The notes under the pieces: generated by a model
What the model saw: only the letters and a program-made list of their open reading frames with translations
What the model was told of the DNA's origin: nothing
The model's database searches: none
Assembly (NCBI GenBank): GCA_005784505.1
Contig: VCAZ01000040.1
Coordinates: forward strand, 1,526,501 to 1,590,500
From: Bagarius yarrelli
Taxonomy: Eukaryota > Chordata > Actinopteri > Siluriformes > Sisoridae
Direction: 5' to 3'
DNA: 64,000 bases
In this document: positions 46,301-56,700 of the stretch, in pieces
Layout of the letters: every line of letters begins with the position of its first letter
How positions within the stretch are numbered: position 1 is the stretch's first letter
Position numbers and translations under genes: made by a program

Positions 46301-47610
46301 TTCTCCCTGGGATTCCCCTCGGGTCTCCTCTTACAGCACTTCTATGAGAATGAACTTTTCTAGAAGGAAAGTCATTTGGGAGGAGAAGACCAACATTGGC
46401 GCTAACTTTGTATGCGTTGAGAAATGATGAGAAAGTGATCTTTTAGTGTGTGTGTATTCAAGTGGTAGCGCAGTGGTTAAGGTGTTGGACTGCTAATTGT
46501 AAGATCTGGGTTCGATATAACGCAAAGTTCCTACTGCTAAGCCCCTCAGCAAAGCTCTTTATCCCTAATTGCTCAGTTGTATAAAAAAAGAGAGATAAAT
46601 GTAAGTCACTTTGGATAAGGATAAGCCAAATGCTGTAAAATGTAAATGTAGTAAAGTGTTCTTTTGTAGATTAGTCTGTAAATAAATGAAAAAACACGTT
46701 TATTCTTTGATTTGTGTTCTCTCTTTTTGCAGAGGAGGCGGACTATTCCGCATTTGGCACCAACTCTTTAACACGCAAGAAACCTCCGCTTGCTGCAGTG
46801 CTCCTGCGTCCTGACGCGGCCAGAAAGAAGCCAGCCGTGGCCATCAGCTTTCCTCGAGACTTCCGTCCCGTCTCGTCCATTATTGACGTAGACGTGCTGC
46901 CCGAGACGCACCGGCGCGTACGCCTTTACAAACACGGCCAGGAAAAGCCGCTGGGCTTCTACATCCGAGATGGCTCCAGCGTGCGTGTCACACCACACGG
47001 CCTCGAGAAAGCACCAGGCATCTTCATCTCGCGCCTGGTGCCTGGTGGCCTTGCAGAAAGCACGGGTCTTCTTGCGGTCAACGACGAGGTGCTGGAGGTC
47101 AATGGTATCGAGGTGGCCGGAAAGTCGCTGGACCAAGTCACAGACATGATGATCGCAAACAGTCACAACCTCATCATTACAGTCAAGCCAGCAAACCAGC
47201 GCAACAACGTGGTACGGCACAATAACAGCGGCGCCGCTTCAGGCAGCTCGGGGCGGTCCTCTGACAGCGGCGCCAGCTACTACAGCTACACAGCGCCGGG
47301 TGCAATAGCAACAACCCCTGCTCAGGTCATCCAGAACTTCCACCCTGACGAAGTAGAGAGCGATGACGAAGACGAAGACTTGGTAATCGAAGCAGAAGGT
47401 GATGGCAGTCTCGCATCGGGCTCAGGCACAGAGGCTAGCTTTAGCATGTCCACCCTGCCCAGGTACAAGCCACACCTTGACCTCCGCCATTCCAATGGGA
47501 CCTTCCATCCTTCTGTTATGAGCAGCACTAACACAGGGTCACCAAGGAGACCCGACAGAGGTGTACACACACAGTGCCTGGAAGAGGACGGCACGGTAAT
47601 CACACTCTAA
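29068..47610 (+). CDS. pard6b: Partitioning-defective 6 homologue beta (Par6 polarity adaptor)
   Basis: Three coding exons, 29068-29130 (MNKNHR...VEVKSK), 31101-31323 and 46733-47610, phases 0 and 1, give 387 residues (human PARD6B 372). The PB1 domain (about 16-95; FGAEFRRFSLDRSKPGRF, ADIHGDLLPINNDDNYHK) binds atypical PKC. The semi-CRIB (about 134-148; PRDFRPVSSI) binds Cdc42-GTP. The PDZ domain (about 156-250; KPLGFYIRDGSSVRVTPHG, GLLAVNDEVLEVNGIEV) binds Par3 and Crumbs. Then comes a Ser-rich and acidic tail ending LEEDGTVITL. PB1 wording, the EEADYSAFGT junction and the C-terminus fit PARD6B best; the VIQNFHPDE segment recalls PARD6G, so paralogue choice leans also on the adjacent arfgef2. 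Introns are 1.97 and 15.4 kb. Confidence 0.93.
29131..31100. other. pard6b intron 1
   Basis: AT-rich non-coding DNA. No repeat or exon recognised. Confidence 0.55.
31324..32330. other. pard6b intron 2, proximal part
   Basis: 31860-32110 is more complex and GC-richer than the surrounding intron and carries no repeat signature; it is a candidate conserved non-coding element. The rest shows nothing. Confidence 0.35.
32331..32600. mobile_element. Degraded Tc1-type nonautonomous element fragment
   Basis: It contains CTGGCCAAAAG-, AAACTGCTGCCACAAAGTTG- and AGTATAAAGCCCTCCCAGAA-like segments in the order typical of the fish Tc1-related repeat seen at 7693. It is old and ill-defined. Confidence 0.4.
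32797..33504. repeat. Unnamed TIR-bounded interspersed repeat (copy A) with nested SINE
   Basis: The left end GGCACAGACTGTGC (32797-32810) resembles the inverse of the right end GCACAGTGTGCACCGCC (33488-33504). The interior 33174-33504 aligns with 58030-58420 through shared blocks: GTAGCTAGCAG, CTCAATAAGTTTCT, AATTGCGTCATC, GTCACACTGCA, GTGAATATGT and AGATTTTAG. A SINE is inserted at 32833-33021. No coding capacity is visible. Confidence 0.55.
32833..33021 (-). mobile_element. tRNA-derived SINE, copy 6
   Basis: Full-length minus-strand copy (CAGCATTTGGCAGATGCGC to CATGAGCCACCACTTCC), nested inside the repeat at 32797-33504. Confidence 0.9.
33953..34110 (-). mobile_element. tRNA-derived SINE, copy 7
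   Basis: Minus-strand copy with TTTGGCAGACGCCCTTATCC tail, GTTAAGGGC core and ATCACTGTGCTACC head. Confidence 0.9.
34111..35830. other. pard6b intron 2 segment
   Basis: 34850-35110 is compositionally complex, GC-richer and repeat-free, a candidate conserved non-coding element. Otherwise AT-rich with no feature. Confidence 0.35.
35831..36006 (-). mobile_element. tRNA-derived SINE, copy 8
   Basis: Minus-strand copy: TTTGGCAGACGCCCTTATCC, GGGCCTTGCTCAGGGGC and a head complement ending GATCTACCACCTCCC. Confidence 0.9.
36007..38300. other. pard6b intron 2 segment
   Basis: No exon or dispersed repeat could be assigned. Confidence 0.5.
38301..38492 (+). mobile_element. tRNA-derived SINE, copy 9
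   Basis: Plus-strand copy with GTGTTAGACTGATAATCAGA head, TGCTGGGCTACTGAGCAGTG core and GTAAGTCGCTCTGGATTTGG tail. It is diverged. Confidence 0.85.
38493..39930. other. pard6b intron 2 segment with short direct repeat and poly(C)
   Basis: A GTAGTGTTAACA motif occurs twice near 39198 and 39236, and a run of 17 C lies at 39540-39556. No gene. Confidence 0.55.
39931..40060 (+). mobile_element. tRNA-derived SINE, partial copy 10
   Basis: Core CTGCTGGGCCCTTAAGCAAGG and tail TCTGGATAAGGGCACCTGTGC then GTAAATG; the head is lost. Confidence 0.8.
40209..40312. repeat. (GA)n microsatellite
   Basis: About 100 bp of near-continuous GA dinucleotides with GGGA interruptions. Confidence 0.95.
40313..42080. 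other. pard6b intron 2 segment with (CT)n tract
   Basis: A T-rich run then (CT)n at about 41405-41530. 41740-42060 is GC-richer and repeat-free, a candidate conserved non-coding element. The direct repeat of AAAGTAAAGCCAGA occurs twice near 41000. Confidence 0.4.
42081..42869. mobile_element. MITE-like repeat with GACCGATAT termini, nested SINE
   Basis: The left end AGGGCTTGACCGATATC is the near-inverse of the right end GATAATCGGTTGACCCC. The interior is AT-rich with no coding frame. It is interrupted by a SINE at 42192-42374. Clear target-site duplications were not seen. Confidence 0.6.
42192..42374 (+). mobile_element. tRNA-derived SINE, copy 11
   Basis: Full-length: GCGGTAGCTCAGTGGTTAAG head, GTTGGGCCACTAAGCAATAC core, CTCTGGATAAGGGCGTCTGC tail ending AAATGTAAATG. 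One of the better-preserved copies. Confidence 0.93.
42870..44660. other. pard6b intron 2 segment
   Basis: 43223-43600 begins ACACTGCCTGGCCAAAAATG and may be another old DNA-transposon derivative. 43860-44010 is a GC-richer, repeat-free block. No exon. Confidence 0.35.
44667..45217. mobile_element. MITE-like repeat with CTGCACGATAT-type termini
   Basis: The left end GGACCGCACAATATAG near 44677 is similar to the inverse of the right end CCCAATATCGTGCAGCTC (45199-45216). The interior has the AT-rich, GCGATAT-containing style of fish hAT-type nonautonomous elements. Confidence 0.45.
45218..46460. other. pard6b intron 2, distal part
   Basis: An interrupted (TG)n/GGGTG tract lies at about 45666-45722. 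46080-46400 is GC-richer and repeat-free, a candidate regulatory block 0.4 kb before the last exon. Confidence 0.4.
46461..46650 (+). mobile_element. tRNA-derived SINE, copy 12
   Basis: Full-length: AGTGGTAGCGCAGTGGTTAA head, GGGTTCGAT B box, ATTGCTCAGTTGTATAAA, GTAAGTCACTTTGGATAAGG tail. Only about 80 bp upstream of the last pard6b exon. Confidence 0.93.
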
Positions 47611-49466
47611 AGACAACAACACAACATACGTACACACACTTGATATACTGTATATACACAGTATACAATAAACGTAACCACATTCTCCAAACACAGGCAA
47701 TTATTTACAAATACAATGCACCAATTACACAAACTCCAGGACAGTCTCGGGTGCCAATGGACTTATAATGTCTTTACTTCACTCCAGACGTTTTACGACA
47801 CAGAATTTCTAGATCTTTTTTTCCTCTGCTGGAGGACCTACACACTTCTCTCCATACCTGGAAGCACAGTAAAAAGTAATGTGGAGGAACGGTTGCACAT
47901 GTTTGCAGGTTGTTTTTTTTTTCAGCCTGCGAACCTACAAAGACAGAATTCTGAGACACAATATCAGTGATGACAATCTGGGTCATGTGACTCTGCAATC
48001 CGAACCACAAACAAATTTCAGTGACTTTTGCGCTTTATAAATGCTCGGCGGTTATGTTGTTAATTTAGGAGGTTGGGTAATAAACTGTCAGGTTTGCTTC
48101 CTGGCTTTATATTGAACATTAACTAAATCTAGGATTCTTTTAAATAGTTCCCTGTACGATTCTTTCTGTAGATTTAACCTACAATTGATTGTGAGATTGA
48201 TTCAGGCTGTAGCGGGTCACTGCTAATGCTTTTAATCATCGCCATGGACCCCAAAAATATTTTTGTAGCAACTGTTTTTAATTTTTTATGGTTATGACTA
48301 GGGCCGTCTCTCCGCCCTGTGATGTCTGATCATGCGAGGTGGTGTCTTTTATGACCTTAAACACCACCAGAATTTTAAACTAACCAATGACCTTTATTGT
48401 AGCTAACAAAGACATCCACTGTTCTGAATTATTATTTTTGTTTTTTTTAACCATGCACTCTGAAGTGACGTGTTTCATGTATGAGGAGTGTGTTTATAAC
48501 ATGGTTATAACATGGTTTTAAACCACCACCTTCGAACAGTGGTCTGTAGATGTTTGTAGATGAAGGCTGCAGTAGTAACACTTTTTTGTAACAGGTGATT
48601 GTGACACATCAGGACTCGTGTGTGTGTGTGGGGGGGGTGCGTTTAACCTTTCAACTGAACTCTGACCTGCAGCAATCGAGCCTTTCTGTCATTATAACAG
48701 AAGCAGCGTCGAGATATGAACACGGCTAGTGGTTTGTGGGCTTGACTAGATTATCACCCTCTCATAAAGAGGCACCTTTTTTCGTAGAAAACACACACCC
48801 CTACTTGTTTTTTATCCCTGATTTACCTCACCAACTTTTGCACCGCTTGCCAATAAGGCATAAGTCTCCTTAATTCTTCAGCAATATCGGCTTATTCTAT
48901 TTCCCCTCCTGCTTCTGACACTCTTCTGATTGGTTTTATATAAATGACACTAAATATAAATGACACTAAATTGTCGGCTAATGCTTATTTTCTTTATATC
49001 AGACTGCACTCTCAACAGCTCAAATGAATTATGACGAACGCACTAGTACGTCTGATTTATAATAACGGACGTCCTGAATGTACACAATGATCTTTTGCTA
49101 GACCACTGAGCCTCATACGATCCTAAATCAGTGTTCTTGGATCTTTATTCCTGGCATAATACATGAAGCGTTAACCTTCTCCTGTCTTTAACTTTGATAA
49201 GAGTAATAAACACCGGAGGACTGGGAGCAGAACGGATTTCTTATCTATTATCGTTCCCTAGTACACAGACACTTTAATAAACAAAAGCTTTGTTAATAGT
49301 ACGTTATACTATAAAAGTACGAACTGTGATGTGAACGGGTTCTCAACATATCCTATTCTATAATTCCAAGTAGTTCCAGTTTCTTTAAACAGGATCAGAT
49401 TGCATTTCCGGATGCACTGGTAAGTTATTTCATTGCTGTATTTATTTTCTAATCTTCACTGCTTAT

Positions 49467-49501
<35 letters not shown>

Positions 49502-49871
49502 TCATAAAGTTTCCTGTCTATAAATTCAGTTTGGGGCCACTTTTTACTTTCTAGTGTTTATTTCAATAACCTGCCTGCTGTTTTTTTTTCCATACTGTGA
49601 ATTTATTTCATTTCCTGAATGAATTAGAGCTGATTTTTTTTTTCTGTTTGGTTCACATCGTCTTTTTTGTTTCTTTTTTTTTTTTATAATAAGCAATGAT
49701 TCGTTTGCTTCTAGATAAATCCTAAGGTATAGATTTCTACTGAAATGACCAGTATTTTCCTAATGCTATATACACTGTAAATTTGTATCGCATTAATTCA
49801 ACTGTTTAAAAAGAATAAAAACTCTATTAAGACATACTGTATACATTAGTGTATAAGATGAATGAAATAAA
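47611..49871 (+). other. Probable pard6b 3'UTR and flank
   Basis: Candidate poly(A) signals are AATAAA at 47667-47672 (short UTR) and at 49866-49871 (long UTR, about 2.3 kb). A (TC)n tract lies at about 49470-49494. Which signal is used cannot be told from sequence. Confidence 0.4.
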
Positions 49872-50019
49872 CTAATATGTAGAAATGATTTCTGTCTTGT
49901 ACGTTTTTTTATGACTCATTTTTATGGCTCAATTAAGTCTCTAATGCATAATATCACCTGGTGTCTCTCAAATAAAGGATCATTCGTAGAGAAGCATGAT
50001 TTGTTGTTCAGTCTATATA

Positions 50020-50295
50020 CTTTGAGGTGAAAGGCTTCCCTGAAAGAAAATGGATGCGTCAAAGTAATAACTGCTTATGTAATACTGCCCCCTTGTGTTT
50101 TGATCGTGTAGTAGCTATAGAGTTACTCCAAGCTCTTGTGGAAAGTCTGCCCAGAAGCTGTTATGGGGGCATCAACTGCATATTAATGTCCACATATTTA
50201 AATTGCAATGTCATTAAAGTACCTGATAGTACAATGGTCAAGTGCCCCAATACTTTTGACTTTATAGTATGTATTATTTTTATATTACACATACG
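50020..50295. mobile_element. Degraded Tc1-type nonautonomous element fragment
   Basis: AAGCTGTTATGGGGGCATC, CAACTGCATATTAATG and a terminus CCAATACTTTTGACTTTATAG match the right-end layout of the repeat family at 7693 and 32331. Confidence 0.5.
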
Positions 50296-52029
50296 GAGTG
50301 TTTAGTATTCCTTTTAGAATTCCTGAACATGTCCTTTGTTTTAAATGGTTCTATATAAAAGCTTCTCTCAATCTCTATGTAAACTAATTAGAAGAAACAT
50401 GTTGATATAAATAGTTCTTGTTGTCATGTGACCCAAAACAATCCTCATAACAGATCCCAGAACAGTAAGGTATAAGCACGAGGTCAAAGGAACACCAGGC
50501 AGCAACTGTAATTTAAGGTTATATACAGAGAAAGAAAGTCCAAATATTTGTTGTAATACTATATGATTTTTGTTACTATACGATGAACCTTCTTCGCATA
50601 GCAGTGAATTTCTTTGTACCTGTTGCGATTTGTGTTATTTTTGTAGTGTGGGATAGATAATTTATAGCTTGGGTTCTTTTATGTTAGATTATTTACTAAA
50701 TCAGAATGGTAAAATTGTGGCCTTTTGCTTCAATTTTTTTACACAGTGGCACTTTCGGTATATGGGTTGTTGGCATGACATGCCAGAAATGCAATAAATG
50801 ATTAAACATTTTTGTCCTACATGGGCCTGTTGTTCTTAAAACTGCTTTGTTTTTACATTTTAGCCAAATCTTAAGGCCAAAGTCATGTGTTGTAACTTTC
50901 TCAAGCATGATTTAATTAACTAATTAAAACAAAAGCATAAAAATATGAATAAATACCACAGACATGATTTCCAAAGTGTCCATATATTTCTAAAAACATA
51001 GGAACATTTATTTATTAATATTTATTTCATTTATTAATAAAAACATAGGGACTTGAAACATTTTGGTACATTACTAAAAAGTTAGTAGTAGAACCCTATT
51101 TACTGTCAAGGTAATGAAGCTCCTTGTTAATGATGTCACATAGTTTTTTTTCTCAGGTTTGTTTAAATATTTTACTTTTTTTGGTACGACAATAAAAAAA
51201 GTTTTAGATTTTGCCATCCATTGGTGCAACACCATTCAAGGTTCACCATTTTTTTTTATTAAACTATAAGATAAAGTATATGACCATTAAAAATTCTGCA
51301 GATAAATCCTGGTAACTGCTATTGACAGGTTGGCTACGAATATCAGGATCATTAACTGATAAAAGCTGAAACATCCTTTGGTGTGACAGATAATATCCAC
51401 CCACGTGACACCTGTACTGTTACACTGGGTGACAAAGATGCCCCACTAGAGGACAGGTCTCTTTAAGAAGCTTTTTTAAATAATGAAATGAGATGTGTAC
51501 ACCCTGATTATTTTCAGTGTTACTTAATGCAATCTTTACGTCAATTAAAACATTTTTTTTTGCAGACAACCTGTTATAAATTTGATGAAAATGTACATCA
51601 AATGTACAAATGTGATTATTCTTTGTTTTTAAGACAGAAAATGGCATTACAAAGAGAAAAAAGGAACAGGAAGTTAATGAAAAGTCGTTAAATACCTGCC
51701 ATGTTAATAAGTCAAAGTTAATTTTGTTGTCAAAAAATTTGATTATGATGTTTGCAGCAAAATTAAAAAGTCTTTTGTCTTTAACAAACACACAAATTTG
51801 ATTAAAAAAGAGGGTTATTTTTATTGTAACCTGTTTTTTTAAGGAGTCACAGTCTTTTTTGGTATTTTTTTTTTTCATTTGTTTAAAAAATGCTGGGTTT
51901 TTTATATTTTTGTATTAAACCTTATTTTATTTTTGATATAATAAAAGTTAAATAAAAATTATAGTTTTTTTAAAATTACATTTTAATGAAATATTTCTGT
52001 CTTTTCTGTCCTTTATTGTGACATAATGT
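50296..52029. other. Intergenic DNA between pard6b and arfgef2
   Basis: Very AT-rich. The 152-codon open frame on the minus strand at 51420-51878 has no recognisable domain and the composition of chance AT-rich sequence. Nothing else seen. Confidence 0.5.
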
Positions 52030-52165
52030 CCTATAGCACTGTTGCATTACAGCAAAAAGGCCCGGGTTCAATTGCTGGGCAGGGATCTTTCTGTGTCGAG
52101 TTTGCATGTTCTCCCCGTGCTTGGGTGGGTTTTACTTGGGATACTCCGGTTTCCTCCCACTTCTT
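52030..52165 (+). repeat. Dispersed repeat fragment (tRNA-like B box plus GTTCTCCCCGTG module)
   Basis: GCCCGGGTTCAATTGCTGGG is followed by TTTGCATGTTCTCCCCGTGC and CTCCGGTTTCCTCCCAC, a widespread vertebrate repeat module. The family name is not assigned here. Confidence 0.6.
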
Positions 52166-53291
52166 TATTTCCCATGCACACCTCTGATCCTTAAGTATTA
52201 ATGATCCTGTCTTTGGCTACCCTGTTAGACCACTTTTGATAGATACTGTACTATACACTGCATAGGGGAAACACCCCACAAGAAATATTTCAGGTTTTTT
52301 TCTGCTTCCAACACATCAACTTTGAGAACTGACTATTCACTAATGGCCGAACATATGCAACCCCCTTAACCCCTTTACAGCCACTGGGATGATAGGATGT
52401 TTGCATACAATAGAAAAATAACAACTAGGTTTCACCCACAGGCAAAACATATTTTATGCATTCAGTTACATTGAAAATTGCAGTTTATGCAAATAAAAAA
52501 AAGAACATGAACATTTTTCCACAAAACAGCATGTTCCTTCTCTTTTTTTTTCAGAGAAATATTATAGAGAAACACACAAATACAAAGCCAATCCTTACCT
52601 CTTCTCTATTATTCATTTATTATGCAGCTATAGGGTGTAAAGGCCAATATTTGATGTTGTGTATTATTAGTGGGTGTGATTTTGTTAAGTAGGATGTGAT
52701 CCTGGATTAAAATCCACTGTTGATCCTAAATGAACATTTCAATCAATTAATTATAACCCTAGGACGTGATCAGTATGTGTAGACCAAACCCGCATCAATG
52801 CATTCTTGAATTTGTCCTTTTTTCCACAAACAAACTGAAAAACCTTAATTGAGTAAATGCTTAAAAAATTGTATTAACTGAGACTGGGAATTTATTGATT
52901 CTAGAACAATTTACTGACAATGACAATTCCTGGATTAACATCAGATCATGATATGAAATTAGACAAATTATATTAAAAGAATGAATGCAGTTCAGAAACA
53001 AAATTAGTGAATTAGAAAATGATTAATTATAATAATAAACATGAATAAATTTAGGCAGTGAATCATAAACAATCCCTAATGAATCCCTAATAAAAATTTT
53101 ATGTAAAATTTTCGAACCGACCCTGTAGAAGAAAAGAGCAACATTCTTACTATAAAACGGGATTAAGGTTTATTTAATTACCATCACAACCTTTTGAAGT
53201 GTAATCACAAGCCACATTTTTATAACCAAAAATCTGACAAAAACCCCTAGAAATTATTTTTTTATTCATGCATGCACACCTAGATACATTT

Positions 53292-53329
<38 letters not shown>

Positions 53330-53559
53330 CTATTTTGGACACGAGGCTAAAATAAGATGTTCACATAAACTAAACTGCACATACATGTTGTTAAAACTTG
53401 TTCAGTACAGCATGTTATGTATTGCATATGTCATTTAATTCTTTTTTATATTACATTTAGCTTGACACACACTGATGCCATCAGATGATTATGATTGGTT
53501 GATTGAAATGTTGATCCAGGATTAACACGGGATGTTCATCCAGGATCACATCCTACTTG
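52166..53559. other. Intergenic DNA upstream of arfgef2
   Basis: It contains (AC)n at about 53298-53329. Two closely similar GGATTAACA/CAGGATCACATCCTAC-type segments near 52690 and 53520 are in opposite orientation. No gene. Confidence 0.5.
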
Positions 53560-53732
53560 ACACGATCACGTCCAGCGTGTGTAATATTACTAAAGAACAC
53601 GTGACATGACGCGTCATCAACATGGCGACCCAGTGCTGAGACAGCAGCGTCTACAGCGGCGACATCGGCCAGCTTCAGGTAGCATCTGTCACCTGCACTA
53701 AAGCAGGGCTTAGGCCGGACATGACGGCCTGA
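53560..53732 (+). promoter_or_regulatory. Probable arfgef2 promoter/5'UTR with two short upstream ORFs
   Basis: A locally CpG-containing stretch. ATG at 53622 opens MATQC-stop. ATG at 53721 opens MTA-stop, whose TGA (53730-53732) directly abuts the main ATG. Whether both lie in the mRNA depends on an unknown TSS. Confidence 0.45.
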
Positions 53733-56700
53733 ATGAGGATCCAATCTTCGGAACAAGAAATGAAAGAGCAGCATTCTGACTTTAAACAGCACACTGAGAC
53801 AGAAAGCGCTACGACCAAGAGCATGTTTGTGTCTCGGGCGCTGGAGAAAATCCTGTCGGATAAGGAGGTGAAGCGGAGCCAACACAACCAGCTGCGCAAG
53901 GCCTGTCAGGTGGCTCTGGGTAAGAGGTGTTTACATCCCCATTCACACCACAAACTATTCGAAACAGAAAATCTTCAGCCTTTTATATAACATTTAAGAT
54001 GATAAACACTTTTGTTTTAATTCGGCGCAGGTGTAAGTTACCCGGATCGGGTTTTCCCAGGGCCTCATTCATCATTTCCGTGTTTCCGTTAATGCTACAG
54101 TTGGGATCTGATTCCTGAATGTTTATCTGATCAGCGCTTTGGTTTATTTAATGTTGTTTCACCCGCTTAGACAGCCAGTTCCTGGTCTTATTCTGCTAGT
54201 TGTACTAGCTAACAGGCTAACATTATCAGCCAAAATAATCTAGGTACGTCTTTAGGGGTGTGATGAGCTCCTTGGGTATTTGAGGTAATTGTTCTCGCTC
54301 CTGACAGATCCTTTAACGGTGTTTTGGGTACTAAATAAATAATGTTACTGATTAGTTTTACGTTAACACGGATGTCAGCTGAGCGACCAATCATAAGAGA
54401 ATACGTACTGTTTTAGTAATCAGCTAACATTAGCCTGCTGAGTCGAGTCAGTGACTGACCTCAGATCTGCCTTAAGTAAATGACACGTACACGTGACTCT
54501 GAAGTTTATTTAAGAAGATCTCCACCCCTAAACGTATGAATTCTTTATTATGAAATGGCTTTTAATGTGCATTCTTTCTCTCGGACTAGTTTGTCCTGTA
54601 TTTTGTTATTTCTCATTGGACATCAGATCCAGGAGGTTGTGTGCCACACTATTTTGACAATTATAGAGATACAATTTTGTTTTAATTGGAGTAAAATATG
54701 TAAATGCTCTTAACACGTAAGTCTGGTAATTAGGGATTATTTGTCATATTTAAAAAGCCACTGTGGAAATAGTGGAGACTGTAAACACTGGACTGGAATT
54801 CTGAATAGTACATGTCTGTTGCAGTACCACGGAAATTCAGACACCAAAATTATGATTTAGTGGATTTGATGTAAAAGTGGTGTCTCATGGTTAAAATGTT
54901 GGACTACCAACCCGAAAATTGAGGGTTCGATTCCCGGCTCCACCAAGCTACCACTGCTGGGCCCATGAGCAAGGCCCTTAACCCCTAATTGCTGAGTTGT
55001 ATAAATAAGATAAATGTAAGTCGCGCTGGATAAGGGTGCCAAATGCTGTAAATGTAATGATTTATTCTGTACTGGATCCCAAGCTGCACCAATTAATTAG
55101 ACGGGACAAGAGATCCGGACAGACTAAAGTGTTGCTGCATCTATTTTTTTGAGGTCGAGAATAAGTGGTGGTGTTTTCAGTGGGTAGACAGGCAGCATTT
55201 TGGGTAATATAGGAAGGCAAAAATTGATCCGTATAGGCAAATAAAGTTTAAATTTAATTTATTTAATTATAAAAATAAATATGGAAAGCGTTCAGGGTGG
55301 ATTATTTTTTTGCACATGCAGACATATACAGTAGCCGTCCACACTTCCTGAATGCTTTTCAGGGGTTTTTTTTGTAGTGTGTGTAAACCTTACAGCTACT
55401 TTTACCTAAACTGATACTCCTGAAGGTGGTAGACCCTGTGTCCTGTTGACGTTTCCTAATCCTGATCTGACCTTTGCTCACTCCACCCCCACCCTCCCTT
55501 ACAAATCCTCACATGGAATTTGTTCATCAAGCTGGCTAATGTAGTTTATTTATTTTATTTAAACTTTTTATTTAATACAGCATGACCTTAATAAACCGAG
55601 CAGGCTGTTTGGACTAACTGGCGCAGTCGAGCTGTTTGCACAGCAGTTTGCAGTGTGAGGCTTACCTTGCGCACACAGTCCACCTATTCATTGGCTTCGT
55701 TTTGCTTTACCTTCCTCAGACTCTTAATATAAATATAAAGTAAGACTTGTTGACCTAAAATATTCGAGATTCGAGACGTCTTTAAAGATACTGCCCTAAA
55801 AGAGAACCTGTAGCTGTAATACAACATATTTGTCTCCTTGTTAGATCACAGTGTAGAATTTTCCCCCTTACGGTTATACAGCATTTTCATCAAAATTAGT
55901 CAAGTATTCACATTATTTTTATTTATTACTACTACTTCTTTTTTATGGTCAGTGTTCGAGTAATAAAAAAGGACTTAATGGGGCAACAGTTACGATATGT
56001 GTGTTTTTAGATTTACTTGCAGTATACCGTAATGCAGGTCTTTAGTCCGTATGTCACTGCATAGTAGTATACCGTAATACTGCAGTACCGTAATGCATGT
56101 CACTTTAGTATACCGTAATACTGCATGTCACTTTAGTATACCGTAATACTGCATGTCACTTTAGTATATACTGCATGTCACTTTAGTATGCCGTACTTTT
56201 ACAACGTTTGGAAAAACACGGTGCAACCTGGGTTTGCTGCCCGTCCTTAAAAATAAAGAAAGGGGCCCGTATTTGAGAATGAAATAGCACATTCGGTTTT
56301 AAATCAGTACGGGACGGCTGCTATCATCTGCTTGATGGACGGCTCAAAAAGATCTAAAACAAAAGCGATTGCAAAAGTCAGCGGAAATGAGGTTCAAGCC
56401 AGTTGCACAATTAGTTTTTTGTGACGCACGGTGGTCTGTCAAAGTGGGACAGCATGCACCAGGAGAGCAACATTTGTGCAATGCTACAGCTTCGAGAGCA
56501 GCGTCTCACAATCCTTCATACCTCGAGCATCTCCCGAGGTAGATAGTGAAGGAAAAGTTTTCTAATCACATTGTTTACATTCCATGTTATAAGGTAGCTG
56601 TTGATTAAGAGGTGATGTTAAAATGTAAATAAATCATGTTTCTACGCCATCATTTCTTTATTAAGGCCGAGATGTACAGTCAAATATGTAAGCATTAATT

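Noticed and set aside
46768..47220. 150-codon minus-strand open frame opposite the last pard6b exon
   Set aside because: It is the antisense shadow of the GC-rich PDZ-coding exon.
51420..51878. 152-codon minus-strand open frame
   Set aside because: AT-rich, no recognisable motif, and flanked by nothing gene-like. Its Phe/Lys/Asn-rich content is what chance AT-rich DNA gives.
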